Source: Nonomuraea aurantiaca (GTDB lineage Bacteria > Actinomycetota > Actinomycetes > Streptosporangiales > Streptosporangiaceae). From it: DNA of 64,000 nucleotides. Below are positions 55,026-63,215 of the stretch, one piece after another. The DNA is taken from positions 108,592 to 172,591 of the forward strand of contig NZ_JAIWNB010000015.1 of assembly GCF_020215705.1 (NCBI RefSeq). The letters are read 5' to 3'. Numbering within the stretch: the stretch's first letter is position 1; every line of letters starts with the position of its first letter. Below the pieces are notes generated by a model, which saw only the letters and a program-made list of their open reading frames with translations, made no database searches and had not been told where the DNA came from. A program made the position numbers and the translations under genes.

Positions 55026-55418
55026 TTGGCGAAGAGGCCGCAGCTGACCGGGCGGGCCGCCATCCTGGCGATCGTGGTGTGCGCGATCGCGATGAGCCTG
55101 GCCTACCCTGTACGCGAATACATCGCGCAGCGCCGCGGCATCGCGGAGCTGCGGGCGGAGAAGGCGCGGGTCGAGGCCGACCGCCAGGCGCTGGCCGAGC
55201 AGGCCGAGCAGATCCGCGATCCCAACTGGATCAAGCGGACGGCCAAGGAACGGCTTCACTACTGCGGGCCGGGCGAGAAGTGCTACGTGGTCATGGACGC
55301 CAAGCCGGACAAGGCCACGACGACGGTCAAGCAGCCCGCCGCGACGCCGCCGTGGTACCAAACGCTGTGGGAATCGGTCGAAGCCGCCGACACGGGCCAG
55401 GGCCGCAAGGCCGGATGA
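55026..55418 (+). CDS. Septum formation initiator family protein (FtsB/DivIC-like)
   Basis: A 130-aa bitopic membrane protein with a single helix near residues 10-26 (AAILAIVVCAIAMSLAY), an extracytoplasmic coiled coil (AELRAEKARVEADRQALAEQ) and the conserved DPNWIKRTAKERLHYCGPGE. It belongs to the divisome complex with FtsL and FtsQ. TTG 55026 is inferred from GGAGG upstream. It overlaps the DUF501 gene (ATGA); eno-divIC-DUF501-ppx is a classical actinomycete order. Confidence 0.92.
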   Translation: MAKRPQLTGRAAILAIVVCAIAMSLAYPVREYIAQRRGIAELRAEKARVEADRQALAEQAEQIRDPNWIKRTAKERLHYCGPGEKCYVVMDAKPDKATTTVKQPAATPPWYQTLWESVEAADTGQGRKAG

Positions 55419-55972
55419 GCACCGGCGCGGGCCACAACCGCGCACCGGCGCGGGGAGCGTCGGCGGCGTGTGAGAGGAGAGCGTTGGACAGCAGAGACGT
55501 CGACGCGGTGCAGCGACAGCTGGGCCGCCCGCCGAGAGGGCTGCGCGAGGTGGCGCACCGCTGCCCGTGCGGCAACCCCGACGTGGTGGAGACCGCGCCG
55601 AGGCTGCCCGACGGCTCGCCGTTCCCCACGCTCTACTACCTGACCTGTCCCAAGGCGGCCTCCGCGATCGGCACGCTCGAAGGCTCGGGGCTGATGCGCG
55701 AGATGCAGGCCCGGCTGGCCACAGATCCGGAGCTGGCCGCCGCCTATCAGGCCGCGCACGACGACTACGTGGCCAGGCGCGACAAGGCGGCGGAGGAGCA
55801 GGGCACGGAGCCGCTGCCGCGTGACATGCAGAGCACCGGCGGCATGCCGCTGCGGGTGAAGTGCCTGCACGCGCTCGTCGCGCACGAGCTGGCCGTGCCA
55901 GGAGCCAACCCGTTCGGCCGGGAGGCGCTCGATGCCCTCCCCGAGTGGTGGAGTGACGGACCATGCGTGTAG
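55415..55972 (+). CDS. DUF501 domain protein
   Basis: A 185-aa cytosolic protein. The DUF501 core runs from VDAVQRQLGRPPRGLREVAHR through CPCGNPDVVETAPRL, PTLYYLTCPKAASAIGTLEG and CLHALVAHELAVPGANPFG. Conserved Cys and His residues suggest a metal site. The function is not established. It overlaps ppx by 10 bases. Confidence 0.9.
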   Translation: MSTGAGHNRAPARGASAACERRALDSRDVDAVQRQLGRPPRGLREVAHRCPCGNPDVVETAPRLPDGSPFPTLYYLTCPKAASAIGTLEGSGLMREMQARLATDPELAAAYQAAHDDYVARRDKAAEEQGTEPLPRDMQSTGGMPLRVKCLHALVAHELAVPGANPFGREALDALPEWWSDGPCV

Positions 55973-56907
55973 CCGCCGTTGACTGCGGCACCAACTCCGT
56001 ACGCCTGCTGATCGCCGACGTCGGCGACAACGATCTCACCGAGATCGAGCGGCGGATGGAGATCGTACGACTGGGCGAGGGGGTCGACCAGACGGGACGG
56101 CTGGCTCCCGAGGCGCTGGAGCGGACGTTCGCCGCGATACGCACCTACCGCAAGCTCATCGACCAGCACGGCGCCACGGCGACCCGGGTGGTGGCGACCA
56201 GCGCGACGCGCGACGCCGCCAACAGGCAGGAGTTCGTCGACGGGGTGCGCGAGATCTTCGGGGTGGAGCCCGAGTTGGTGACGGGCGCGGAGGAGGCCGA
56301 GCTGTCGTTCGTCGGCGCGACCAGGGGGCTGGTCCGGCTGTCGCGGGAGACCGGGGTGCCGCAGGGGCCGCTCCCGCCCTACCTGGTCGTCGACATCGGG
56401 GGCGGCTCGACCGAGTTCGTGGTCGGCTCCGAGCACGTCATAGGCGCGCTGTCGGTCGACATCGGCTGCGTACGGCTGACGGAGCGGCACCTGCGCGACG
56501 CGGGTGATCCGCCCTCGGCGGAGGCGCTGGAGGCCGTGGTGGCCGACATCGAGGCCGCGCTCGACCGGGTTGCCGAGGCGGTGCCCGTCCAGGAGGCCCA
56601 CACGCTGGTGGGTCTGGCCGGCTCCGTCACGACGGTGGCGGGCATCGCGCTCGATCTGCCCGCCTACGATTCGGAGCGGATCCATCACTCGCGGATGACC
56701 GCCCAACAGGTTCACGAGGTCACGCGACGGCTGCTCGCGATGACCCATAGTGAGCGTTCACAGATTCCGGTGATGCATCCCGGACGCGTTGACGTGATTG
56801 GGGTGGGTGCCCTGATTCTGGACCGCATCGTGCGGCGTTTCGCGTTTTCGCAGGTCGTCGTGAGCGAACACGACATCCTCGACGGAATCGCCTACTCCAT
56901 GGCCTGA
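55963..56907 (+). CDS. ppx: Ppx/GppA phosphatase (exopolyphosphatase)
   Basis: A 314-aa ASKHA-fold hydrolase of polyphosphate or pppGpp. The N-terminal phosphate motif is VAAVDCGTNSVRLLIADV, followed by TSATRDAANRQEF and the second phosphate motif LVVDIGGGSTEFVVGS. It lacks the C-terminal HD domains, as actinobacterial short Ppx forms do. It is the counterpart of the ppk operon elsewhere in the window. Confidence 0.93.
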   Translation: MRVAAVDCGTNSVRLLIADVGDNDLTEIERRMEIVRLGEGVDQTGRLAPEALERTFAAIRTYRKLIDQHGATATRVVATSATRDAANRQEFVDGVREIFGVEPELVTGAEEAELSFVGATRGLVRLSRETGVPQGPLPPYLVVDIGGGSTEFVVGSEHVIGALSVDIGCVRLTERHLRDAGDPPSAEALEAVVADIEAALDRVAEAVPVQEAHTLVGLAGSVTTVAGIALDLPAYDSERIHHSRMTAQQVHEVTRRLLAMTHSERSQIPVMHPGRVDVIGVGALILDRIVRRFAFSQVVVSEHDILDGIAYSMA

Positions 56908-57084
56908 TTTTTTCCGTCTAAAATCGGACAAATCTGAGATTCTGCTGTGTTGAGTGTGCAATCAGTTTTATGCTTAGGTAAAGGGGCATTGCGGGGGCTT
57001 TGTCATATTGCCGGACACGGGTGGTGTCGGCGTGGCGACCGTTCCCGAGCGCATCTTTTCCCTAACGGAATGGAGCACTCTCAC

Positions 57085-58533
57085 ATGAAGTCTTCTCGTC
57101 CTTTAGCGCGTAAGGCGGCGGCGTTCGGCGCCTCCGCCGCCGTGCTGGGCGCCATGGTCGCGGGGCTGGCAGCCGCCCCCGCGCAGGCGTCCACCCAGGC
57201 CACCGCGGGCAAGGCCGGCACCGCGGCGACCACCACCAAGGCCAGGCCCAAGGTCTCGGTGTCCACGCCCACGGCGTCGTCCCGCGACAACGACGGTTCC
57301 TGCCCGGTGAAGGTCGACATCTCGGCCAAGATCAACGTCAAGCTCGACGGCAAGACCGAGCTCGCCTACCGCTGGCTCCACGGAGACGGCTCCAAGGGCA
57401 AGGTCAAGGTGCTGAAGCTCAAGGGCCACGGCACCAAGTCGGTCAAGATCGGCCAGACGCTCACCTTCAACGAGGAGGTCAAGGGCTGGGAGGCCGTGCA
57501 GGTCCTCGGTCCGCGCAAGCTGACCTCCAAGAAGGGCTACTTCTCGGTCACCTGCCAGGACGCCGTCGTCGTCGACGGTGACCAGCTCGACAAGAAGAAG
57601 ATCTCGGTCAGCGCCTGGGCCGACCCGAGCTCGTACGTCGGGCCCTGTACCCCCGGCGACAAGGTCGACTTCCTTGGCCGGATCAAGGTCAGCGACCCGA
57701 CGTGGGTCAAGTACCGCTGGGTGCTGAACGGTCGCGTCGTCGACTATGGCCGGACGAAGGTCTACCACTCGAAGACCGTCTCCTTCGGCTACTCGCCGCG
57801 TGAAAGCCAGCGGGGCTACGCCGTCCTGCAGGTCGTCGGGCGCGGCGGCTCCTCCTCCTCCGACCGGGCCTACTACAAGGTCTGGTGCAAGGACGAGGCT
57901 CCTTCGGTGCGGGTCTCGGCCACCAACCTGGTGACCGCGACCAACAACGACGGCTGCAAGGTCGGCGCGCACGCCACCATCAACTCGACCGGCCGCGCGC
58001 GGGTCGAGTACACGTGGTACGTCAACGGTCAGTCCGTTGACAGCGGTGCGGTCGGGTTCGGCCGCGAGGGCTCGCGTACCGTCGAGCTGTCGGACCGCGT
58101 TCTCTCCGGTTCCGCGACGAAGGGTGGCCGGATCACCCTGGCCATCTCGGGGCCGAACAACAACGACTCGATCAGCCAGTCCTACGCCGCCTGCGAGGCG
58201 CCGAAGCCGAAGATCTCGGTCTCGAGCCTGGCGGTCTCCGGCCAGCGCAACGAGTTCTGCGCCGACAAGCGCGGCCCCGGCGTCGACTTCAAGGCGACGA
58301 TCTCCAGCACCGTCCCGACCACCGTCAAGTACTACTGGGTGATCGACGGCAAGCGTGAGAACCCGGACCTCGAGCGTCAGGTCACCGGCAGTGTCGATGT
58401 GACCTGGGGCATCGCGGGCGCGCAGAGCGCCAGCGAGACCAAGGGTTCTGTCCAGCTCGTGGTCGTCAGCCCCGACTCCGCTTCCGCGGCCACCAGCTTC
58501 TCGGTGAGCTGCCCGAAGTCGGCCGGCGCCTGA
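57085..58533 (+). CDS. Secreted protein with four Ig-like repeat domains
   Basis: A 482-aa secreted protein. The signal peptide ends near APAQAS (about residue 36). Four repeats of about 95-105 residues follow (roughly 55-165, 173-270, 272-370 and 374-475). Each opens KVSVS/KISVS, has one Cys about 16-20 residues in, a central YRW/YTWYVNG/YYWVIDG strand and a closing Cys (SVTC, KVWC, AACE, SVSC), so each probably has one disulfide. There is no sorting signal or enzyme motif. ATG 57085 has GGAG nine bases upstream. A 177-bp AT-rich leader and a strong terminator suggest a well-expressed single gene. Confidence 0.82.
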   Translation: MKSSRPLARKAAAFGASAAVLGAMVAGLAAAPAQASTQATAGKAGTAATTTKARPKVSVSTPTASSRDNDGSCPVKVDISAKINVKLDGKTELAYRWLHGDGSKGKVKVLKLKGHGTKSVKIGQTLTFNEEVKGWEAVQVLGPRKLTSKKGYFSVTCQDAVVVDGDQLDKKKISVSAWADPSSYVGPCTPGDKVDFLGRIKVSDPTWVKYRWVLNGRVVDYGRTKVYHSKTVSFGYSPRESQRGYAVLQVVGRGGSSSSDRAYYKVWCKDEAPSVRVSATNLVTATNNDGCKVGAHATINSTGRARVEYTWYVNGQSVDSGAVGFGREGSRTVELSDRVLSGSATKGGRITLAISGPNNNDSISQSYAACEAPKPKISVSSLAVSGQRNEFCADKRGPGVDFKATISSTVPTTVKYYWVIDGKRENPDLERQVTGSVDVTWGIAGAQSASETKGSVQLVVVSPDSASAATSFSVSCPKSAGA

Positions 58534-58548
58534 TCATCAGTTGAGTTG

Positions 58549-58586
58549 AACCGGGTGGTGCCCTCGTGGCGCCGCCCGGTTTTTCT
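58549..58586 (+). terminator. Strong intrinsic-type terminator
   Basis: Stem AACCGGGTGGTGCC / GGCGCCGCCCGGTT (two G-T pairs, loop CTCGT) followed by TTTTTCTGTT, 16 bp after the Ig-like protein stop. Confidence 0.88.
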
Positions 58587-58647
58587 GTTCGCCACTACTT
58601 CCAGCCCGAGTCCTTCGGCCACCAAGTGATCGGGCACCATCGGTGCC

Positions 58648-59442
58648 ATGAGCTTCGTACCTCCAGGCACCGGTTGGCCCGGCGACCCGGCGACCGCTGA
58701 CACCCCGGTCGCCCACGACCCCGAGGACGTGCGCCGCCTCGCCGCCGCCGGCCGCACCCTGGCGGAGCTCACGGCCGCGCAGTCCGTCTGCCGGGCCTGC
58801 CCGCGCCTGGTGGAATGGCGCGAGGAAGTGGCCGAGGTGAAGCGGCGCGCGTTCGCGGACGAGACCTACTGGGGGCGGCCGGTCGCCGGATGGGGCGACG
58901 ACCAGCCGCGCGTCCTGCTCGTCGGGCTGGCTCCGGCCGCGCACGGGGGCAACAGGACCGGGCGGATCTTCACGGGTGACCGCAGCGGAGACTGGCTGTT
59001 CGCCTCGCTGTACCGAGCCGGACTGGCCGTACAGGAGACGAGCACGCGCGCCGATGACGGGCAGCGGCTGATCGGCGCCCGGATGGTGGCCTCAGTGCGG
59101 TGCGCGCCACCCGCGAACAAGCCCACGCCCGAGGAGCGGGCCACCTGCTTCCCGTGGCTGTCGCGGGAGCTCACGCTGACCGCGCCGAGCGTGCGGGTGG
59201 TCGTCGCGCTGGGCGGGTTCGCCTGGCAGGCCATGTGGCCCGCCCTGAAGGACGCGGGCTACACGCTGCCGCGCGTCAGGCCGCCGTTCGGGCACGGCAT
59301 CGAGGTCCAGGTCTCGTACGGGCCGGCGCCGGTGACCCTCATGGGCTGCTATCACCCCAGCCAGCAGAACACCTTCACCGGCCGGGTGACCGCCCAGATG
59401 CTCGACGACGTCTTCGTCAGAGCCAGGGCGCTGGGAGTGTGA
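58648..59442 (+). CDS. udgB: Uracil-DNA glycosylase family 5 (UdgB)
   Basis: A 264-aa DNA repair glycosylase. Motif 1 is LLVGLAPAAHGGNRTGRIF with the conserved TGDRSGDWL, motif 2 is the MGCYHPSQQNTFTGR region, and Cys residues (CRACP and others) fit an iron-sulfur cluster. This family removes uracil, hypoxanthine and other deaminated bases. Start ATG 58648 stands alone after the terminator. Confidence 0.9.
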   Translation: MSFVPPGTGWPGDPATADTPVAHDPEDVRRLAAAGRTLAELTAAQSVCRACPRLVEWREEVAEVKRRAFADETYWGRPVAGWGDDQPRVLLVGLAPAAHGGNRTGRIFTGDRSGDWLFASLYRAGLAVQETSTRADDGQRLIGARMVASVRCAPPANKPTPEERATCFPWLSRELTLTAPSVRVVVALGGFAWQAMWPALKDAGYTLPRVRPPFGHGIEVQVSYGPAPVTLMGCYHPSQQNTFTGRVTAQMLDDVFVRARALGV

Positions 59443-59492
59443 CGCGTCGCACCACCTGGGGATTGGCTTTATGGGGCGCCCTTGACGTAGCC

Positions 59493-59510
59493 TTGTGAAT
59501 AGTTTCACAA
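59493..59510. promoter_or_regulatory. Rex operator upstream of ndh
   Basis: Perfect 7-4-7 palindrome TTGTGAATAGTTTCACAA, which matches the Rex operator consensus TTGTGAANNNNTTCACAA in every fixed position. A TTGACG -35-like hexamer lies at 59482-59487, so the site overlaps the promoter, 27 bp before the ndh ATG. Rex senses NADH/NAD+ and represses respiratory genes. Confidence 0.9.
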
Positions 59511-59537
59511 GCGCTCCCATGGGATGGGGAACCGAGG

Positions 59538-60854
59538 ATGAACAAGCACATTCTGATCGTCGGCGGCGGTTACGTCGGCCTCTACACGGCATTGCGACTG
59601 CAGCGCACGCTCCGCTCGGAGCTGCGCGACGGCGAAGTGCGCATCACCATCATCGACCCCCACTCGTACATGACCTACCAGCCGTTCCTGCCCGAGGCGG
59701 CGGCGGGCAACCTGTCTCCACGGCACGTGGTCGCCCCGCTGCGCCGGGTCCTGCCCAAGGTGCGCGTGCTCAACGGCAGCGTCACCGCCGTCGACCACGA
59801 CGAGCGGACCGTCACCTTCCAGCCGGCCGAGGGCGAGCCGCGCGAGATCGCCTACGACGTGATCGTGATGGCCGCCGGCTCGATCTCGCGGACGCTGCCG
59901 ATCCCCGGCCTGACCGACATCGGCATCGGGTTCAAGACCGTGGGCGAGGCCATCGCGCTGCGCAACCGGGTCCTGCACCTGCTCGACGTGGCCGAGTCGA
60001 CCGATGACCTGGAGGCGCGCCGCCGGGCGCTCACGTTCGTCGTCGTCGGCGCGGGCTTCGCGGGCGTCGAGGCGCTGGCCGAGCTCGAGGACATGGCCAA
60101 GGACTCCACCCGCTACTACCGCAACATCAAGCCGTCCGACATCCGCTGGGTGCTGGTGGAGGCCACGAACCGGGTGCTGCCCGAGGTCGGTCCCGAGATG
60201 GGCAAGTGGACGCTGGAGCAGCTGCGCGAGCGCGGGATCGACGTGAAGCTCGACACGCGCCTGGAGTCCTGCGAGGGCGGCCACGTGGTGCTCTCCGACG
60301 GCTCGAAGTTCGACGCCGACACCCTCGTGTGGACCGCGGGCGTCAAGCCCAGCCCGGTGGTCAACGACGGCGGCCTGCCCCTCGACGAGCGCGGCCGGAT
60401 CAAGACCACGACGAGGCTGACGGTCGCGGGCGTCACGGACGCCTTCGCCGCCGGTGACGCGGCGGGCGTCCCCGACGTGACCAACCCCGGCCAGTATTGC
60501 GCGCCCAACGCCCAGCACGCCGTACGCCAGGCCAAGGTGCTGGCCGACAACCTGGTCCGCCATCTGCGCGGGCAGGAACTGGTCGACTACCGCCACAAGT
60601 ATGTCGGATCGGTCGCCGGTCTCGGCCTGCACCAGGGCGTCGCGAACGTCTATGGCGTCAAGCTTCGCGGATTCCCTGCGTGGTTCATGCACCGCACTTA
60701 CCATCTGTCGCGGGTGCCGACGCTGAACCGCAAGGTCCGTGTCGTCGTCGACTGGACTCTGGCCCTGTTCTTCAAGCGGGAGACCATCTCTTTGGGCGAG
60801 ATGGAGCACCCCCGCGACGGGTTCAGGGCCGCCGTGGCGACGACCCGCCGCTAG
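59538..60854 (+). CDS. ndh: Type II NADH dehydrogenase
   Basis: A 438-aa non-proton-pumping NADH:quinone reductase. The FAD-binding motif is HILIVGGGYVGLYTALRL (residues 4-21), the NADH-binding motif FVVVGAGFAGVEALAEL near 167-183 and the second FAD motif VTDAFAAGDAAGVPD near 310. A C-terminal amphipathic or membrane-binding stretch follows. The Rex site indicates induction when NADH is high. ATG 59538 has GAGG upstream. Confidence 0.94.
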   Translation: MNKHILIVGGGYVGLYTALRLQRTLRSELRDGEVRITIIDPHSYMTYQPFLPEAAAGNLSPRHVVAPLRRVLPKVRVLNGSVTAVDHDERTVTFQPAEGEPREIAYDVIVMAAGSISRTLPIPGLTDIGIGFKTVGEAIALRNRVLHLLDVAESTDDLEARRRALTFVVVGAGFAGVEALAELEDMAKDSTRYYRNIKPSDIRWVLVEATNRVLPEVGPEMGKWTLEQLRERGIDVKLDTRLESCEGGHVVLSDGSKFDADTLVWTAGVKPSPVVNDGGLPLDERGRIKTTTRLTVAGVTDAFAAGDAAGVPDVTNPGQYCAPNAQHAVRQAKVLADNLVRHLRGQELVDYRHKYVGSVAGLGLHQGVANVYGVKLRGFPAWFMHRTYHLSRVPTLNRKVRVVVDWTLALFFKRETISLGEMEHPRDGFRAAVATTRR

Positions 60855-60868
60855 CCCGTGTACAGCAG

Positions 60869-60898
60869 CGCCCCGGTGCGGCCGCATCGGGGCGTTTC
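60869..60898 (+). terminator. Terminator after ndh
   Basis: Stem CGCCCCGGTGCG/CGCATCGGGGCG (one G-T pair) followed by TTTC. The next inverted repeat at 60904-60921 may belong to the downstream gene's promoter. Confidence 0.75.
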
Positions 60899-60903
60899 GG
60901 CAT

Positions 60904-60921
60904 TCTCGATCTCAATCGAGA
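60904..60921. promoter_or_regulatory. Inverted repeat upstream of the ACT-domain gene
   Basis: Perfect TCTCGAT-CTCA-ATCGAGA (7-4-7), 12 bp before the GTG start. It overlaps the Shine-Dalgarno GAGAGGGG, so it could sequester it in RNA or serve as a protein site. The half-site resembles the TamR arms but in opposite polarity. Confidence 0.4.
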
Positions 60922-60933
60922 GGGGATCCACGA

Positions 60934-61446
60934 GTGGGGCTCTCAGCGGTGACGGTGCTCGGCGTGGACCGGCCCGGCGTGATCGCCGCGGTCACCGGCT
61001 CGCTCGCCGACTGCGGGGCGAACATCCAGGACTCGACCATGACGCTGCTCGGCGGCCATGTCGCGATGATGCTGCTGGTCTCCGGCGACCTGAGCGCCGA
61101 CGAGCTCACCAAGCACCTGTGCGCGCCGGAGCTGGTGGTGACCGCGTCGGCCGTCGAGGCCCGCCGCTACTTCGGCGGCCGGCCGACCGGGCTCGGTTAC
61201 GTCCTGACCGTCCACGGCCCGGACCGGCCGGGCATCATCTCGGCCATCAGCGCCGAGCTCGCCTCGGTGGGCGGCAACATCACCGGCATGAGCACCCGGC
61301 TCACCGGCCGGCTGTACGTCCTCATCGCCGACGTCGAGCTGCCCGAGGAGGTCGACGTGGCCGGGCTGATGCGCGGGCTGGCCACGGTCGGCTCGGGCCT
61401 CGATGCCGAGATCACCTTCCGGCCCGTTGAACCGGACCTGTTGTGA
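60934..61446 (+). CDS. Double ACT-domain protein (GcvR-like)
   Basis: A 170-aa regulatory protein with two ACT domains: VTVLGVDRPGVIAAVTGSLA (residues 6-25) and LTVHGPDRPGIISAISAELA (near 90-109). It resembles glycine-cleavage regulators and binds small ligands, probably an amino acid. GTG 60934 has GAGAGGGG upstream. GTGA overlap couples it to the deformylase-like gene. Confidence 0.88.
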   Translation: MGLSAVTVLGVDRPGVIAAVTGSLADCGANIQDSTMTLLGGHVAMMLLVSGDLSADELTKHLCAPELVVTASAVEARRYFGGRPTGLGYVLTVHGPDRPGIISAISAELASVGGNITGMSTRLTGRLYVLIADVELPEEVDVAGLMRGLATVGSGLDAEITFRPVEPDLL

Positions 61447-61967
61447 CCCTGCCGGACGGGACCGCCCGCGGAGTGCTCGACGCTCCGCACCCGCTCCTGT
61501 CCGCCCGGGCCCGGCCGGTGGATCCCACCGACCCCCGCGTGGTGACCGCGGCGGCCGATCTCCTCGCCACCCTGCGCGGCGAGCCGCGGACCGCGGGCCT
61601 GGCCGCCCCCCAGATCGGGCTGAGCTGGCGGCTGATCGCCTTCGACGCCGCCGGGCACCCAAGGGGTAGGTCGTGGGCCGGCGAGCTCGTGGTGGTCAAT
61701 CCACGGCTCGCTGAGGCGTCTCACTGGTGCGTCGGGCGGGAAGGCTGCGCCTCGATCGCGGGTCTGACCGCTGACGTACGGCGAGCGACGCGTATCACAG
61801 TGCTCGGCAGCTTGCCTGGCACGGGAGATCCCGTCACCATCGAGGCGGATGCATTCGAAGCTAGGTGCATTCAGCATCAACTGGACCATCTCGACGGCGT
61901 TCTGTTCCTGGACAGAGTGTCAGGAGCCCTATCACTTCACCGCAGACTTCACACTTGTGACGCCTGA
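61443..61967 (+). CDS. Peptide deformylase-like protein with HEXXH changed to HQXXH
   Basis: A 174-aa protein of the Def fold. Motif 1 is GLAAPQIGL, motif 2 EGCASIAG (normally EGCLS) and motif 3 CIQHQLDHLDGVLFLDR. In active deformylases motif 3 is HEFDH/HEIDH, where the Glu is the catalytic base; here it is Gln. Metal-binding Cys and both His remain. It is probably inactive or has a different function. GTG start coupled to the ACT gene. Confidence 0.85.
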   Translation: MTLPDGTARGVLDAPHPLLSARARPVDPTDPRVVTAAADLLATLRGEPRTAGLAAPQIGLSWRLIAFDAAGHPRGRSWAGELVVVNPRLAEASHWCVGREGCASIAGLTADVRRATRITVLGSLPGTGDPVTIEADAFEARCIQHQLDHLDGVLFLDRVSGALSLHRRLHTCDA

Positions 61968-62016
61968 TACGAAGTTGTGCTCCTCGGAAGCATGGTCCGT
62001 TTCGTATGATTGCGGC

Positions 62017-62089
62017 GCCCCCGTAGCCCAAAGGCAGAGGCAAACCCCTTAAAAGGGTTGTAGTGCGGGTTCGAATCCCGCCGGGGGCA
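62017..62089 (+). tRNA. tRNA with UAA anticodon and short variable loop
   Basis: A 73-nt fold: acceptor GCCCCCG/CGGGGGC, D-stem GCC/GGC with GG in the loop, anticodon arm AACCC-CTTAAAA-GGGTT, 5-nt variable loop GTAGT, T-arm GCGGG-TTCGAAT-CCCGC, discriminator A. With U33 at 62049 the anticodon is 62050-62052, UAA, nominally Leu (UUA). True tRNA-Leu is class II with a long variable arm, so this is an atypical class I form. CCA is not encoded. Confidence 0.85.
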
Positions 62090-62259
62090 CCCGCATCTAC
62101 CAGAGGAAATGCCTCACTAAACAACCCTCAGTAACCGCGGGAACTCAGGAACGGATCCGTTCGTTGTCCACCTGCTGAAGTCTCGAAACCACATAGATCT
62201 GAGTGCGGGTTGACCTAGGTGACGCCGCGTCCAATAAGCTCGGCGCACAGGAGGCAGCG

Positions 62260-63048
62260 ATGGAGAGCAAGAACCCCGTTTTCAACCGGTCCCGGCAGGC
62301 CGGCGGGTGGCAGGGCACGACGCCCACCCCCGGACAACTGCAGAACATGTACGACTCCCCGTCGTACGCGCCCCCGGCCCCGCCCGCCTACCGGGCGATG
62401 ACGATCGACGACGTCGTGGTGCGCGGTTTCATGACCCTGGGCACGCTCGTCGTGGCCGCGGCCGCCGCCTGGTACCTCAACGTCCCCCTGGGTGTGGCCG
62501 TCGGCGCGGCCATCGTGGCGCTCGTCCTGGGGCTGATCGCCTCGTTCAGGATGAGCACCAACCCGGCGTTGATCCTCGGCTACGCCGCGTTTGAAGGAAT
62601 CTTCCTCGGCGCGATCAGCAGCGCCTACGAATCCCTCTACAACGGGATCGTGCTCCAGGCGGTGCTCGGCACCGCGTTCGCTTTCGGCGGAGTCCTGACC
62701 GTCTACGCGCTGCGCGTCGTCAGGGTGACACCGAAGTTCGTTCGGTTCGTGGTGGCCGCGGGCTTCGCGGCCATCGGTCTGGTGCTCGTCAACCTGATCG
62801 CCGGGATCTTCATCCCAGGTGGCCTCGGGCTGCGCACCGACTCCCCGATCGGGTGGATCTTCAGCATCGCGATGATCCTGATCGGCTGCTTCTTCCTGCT
62901 GCTCGACTTCAACTCGATCGAGGAAGGCGTCCGGCAGGGCGCCCCGGAGAAGTTCGCCTGGCAGTGCGCCTTCGGGCTGACGCTGAGCCTGGTGTGGATC
63001 TACCTCGAGGTGCTCCGGTTCATCAGCATTTTCACGCGTAGCGACTGA
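62260..63048 (+). CDS. Bax inhibitor-1/YccA family membrane protein
   Basis: A 262-aa protein with seven predicted membrane segments (for example GFMTLGTLVVAAAAAWYL, GYAAFEGIFLGAISSAYESL and FVVAAGFAAIGLVLVNLIAG). The UPF0005 signature is GYAAFEGIFLGAISSAYESL. The first 45 residues are a soluble Pro/Ala tail. ATG 62260 has AGGAGG five bases upstream. TTGACC at 62210-62215 and AATAAG at 62233-62238 (17-bp spacer) are a likely promoter. Proposed calcium-leak channel or stress function. Confidence 0.9.
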   Translation: MESKNPVFNRSRQAGGWQGTTPTPGQLQNMYDSPSYAPPAPPAYRAMTIDDVVVRGFMTLGTLVVAAAAAWYLNVPLGVAVGAAIVALVLGLIASFRMSTNPALILGYAAFEGIFLGAISSAYESLYNGIVLQAVLGTAFAFGGVLTVYALRVVRVTPKFVRFVVAAGFAAIGLVLVNLIAGIFIPGGLGLRTDSPIGWIFSIAMILIGCFFLLLDFNSIEEGVRQGAPEKFAWQCAFGLTLSLVWIYLEVLRFISIFTRSD

Positions 63049-63072
63049 TCGTTCGCCTCCTGGACACCGTCT

Positions 63073-63106
63073 GGACCCCGCCGATCCGGCGGGGTCCTTC
63101 TCTTTG
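63073..63106 (+). terminator. Terminator after the Bax inhibitor-1 gene
   Basis: A perfect 11-bp stem GGACCCCGCCG/CGGCGGGGTCC, 3-nt loop, then TTCTCTTT. Confidence 0.88.
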
Positions 63107-63215
63107 CGCGACCGAAAATCTACCCGCCGTTACAAAAACCTCGGAGGTTGGGGCTTGTCATTCGGGGGGACGTGTTGCAGTGTCGAGCAAAGGACCTTAA
63201 TCCGTGGAGGTGCCC

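Noticed and set aside
61861..62124. Minus-strand frame through the deformylase end and tRNA
   Set aside because: Runs antisense through a tRNA gene and the 3' end of the deformylase-like gene.
62017..62259. tRNA gene as an integration site with a downstream element
   Set aside because: No second copy of the tRNA 3' end, integrase or direct repeat is seen in the window.
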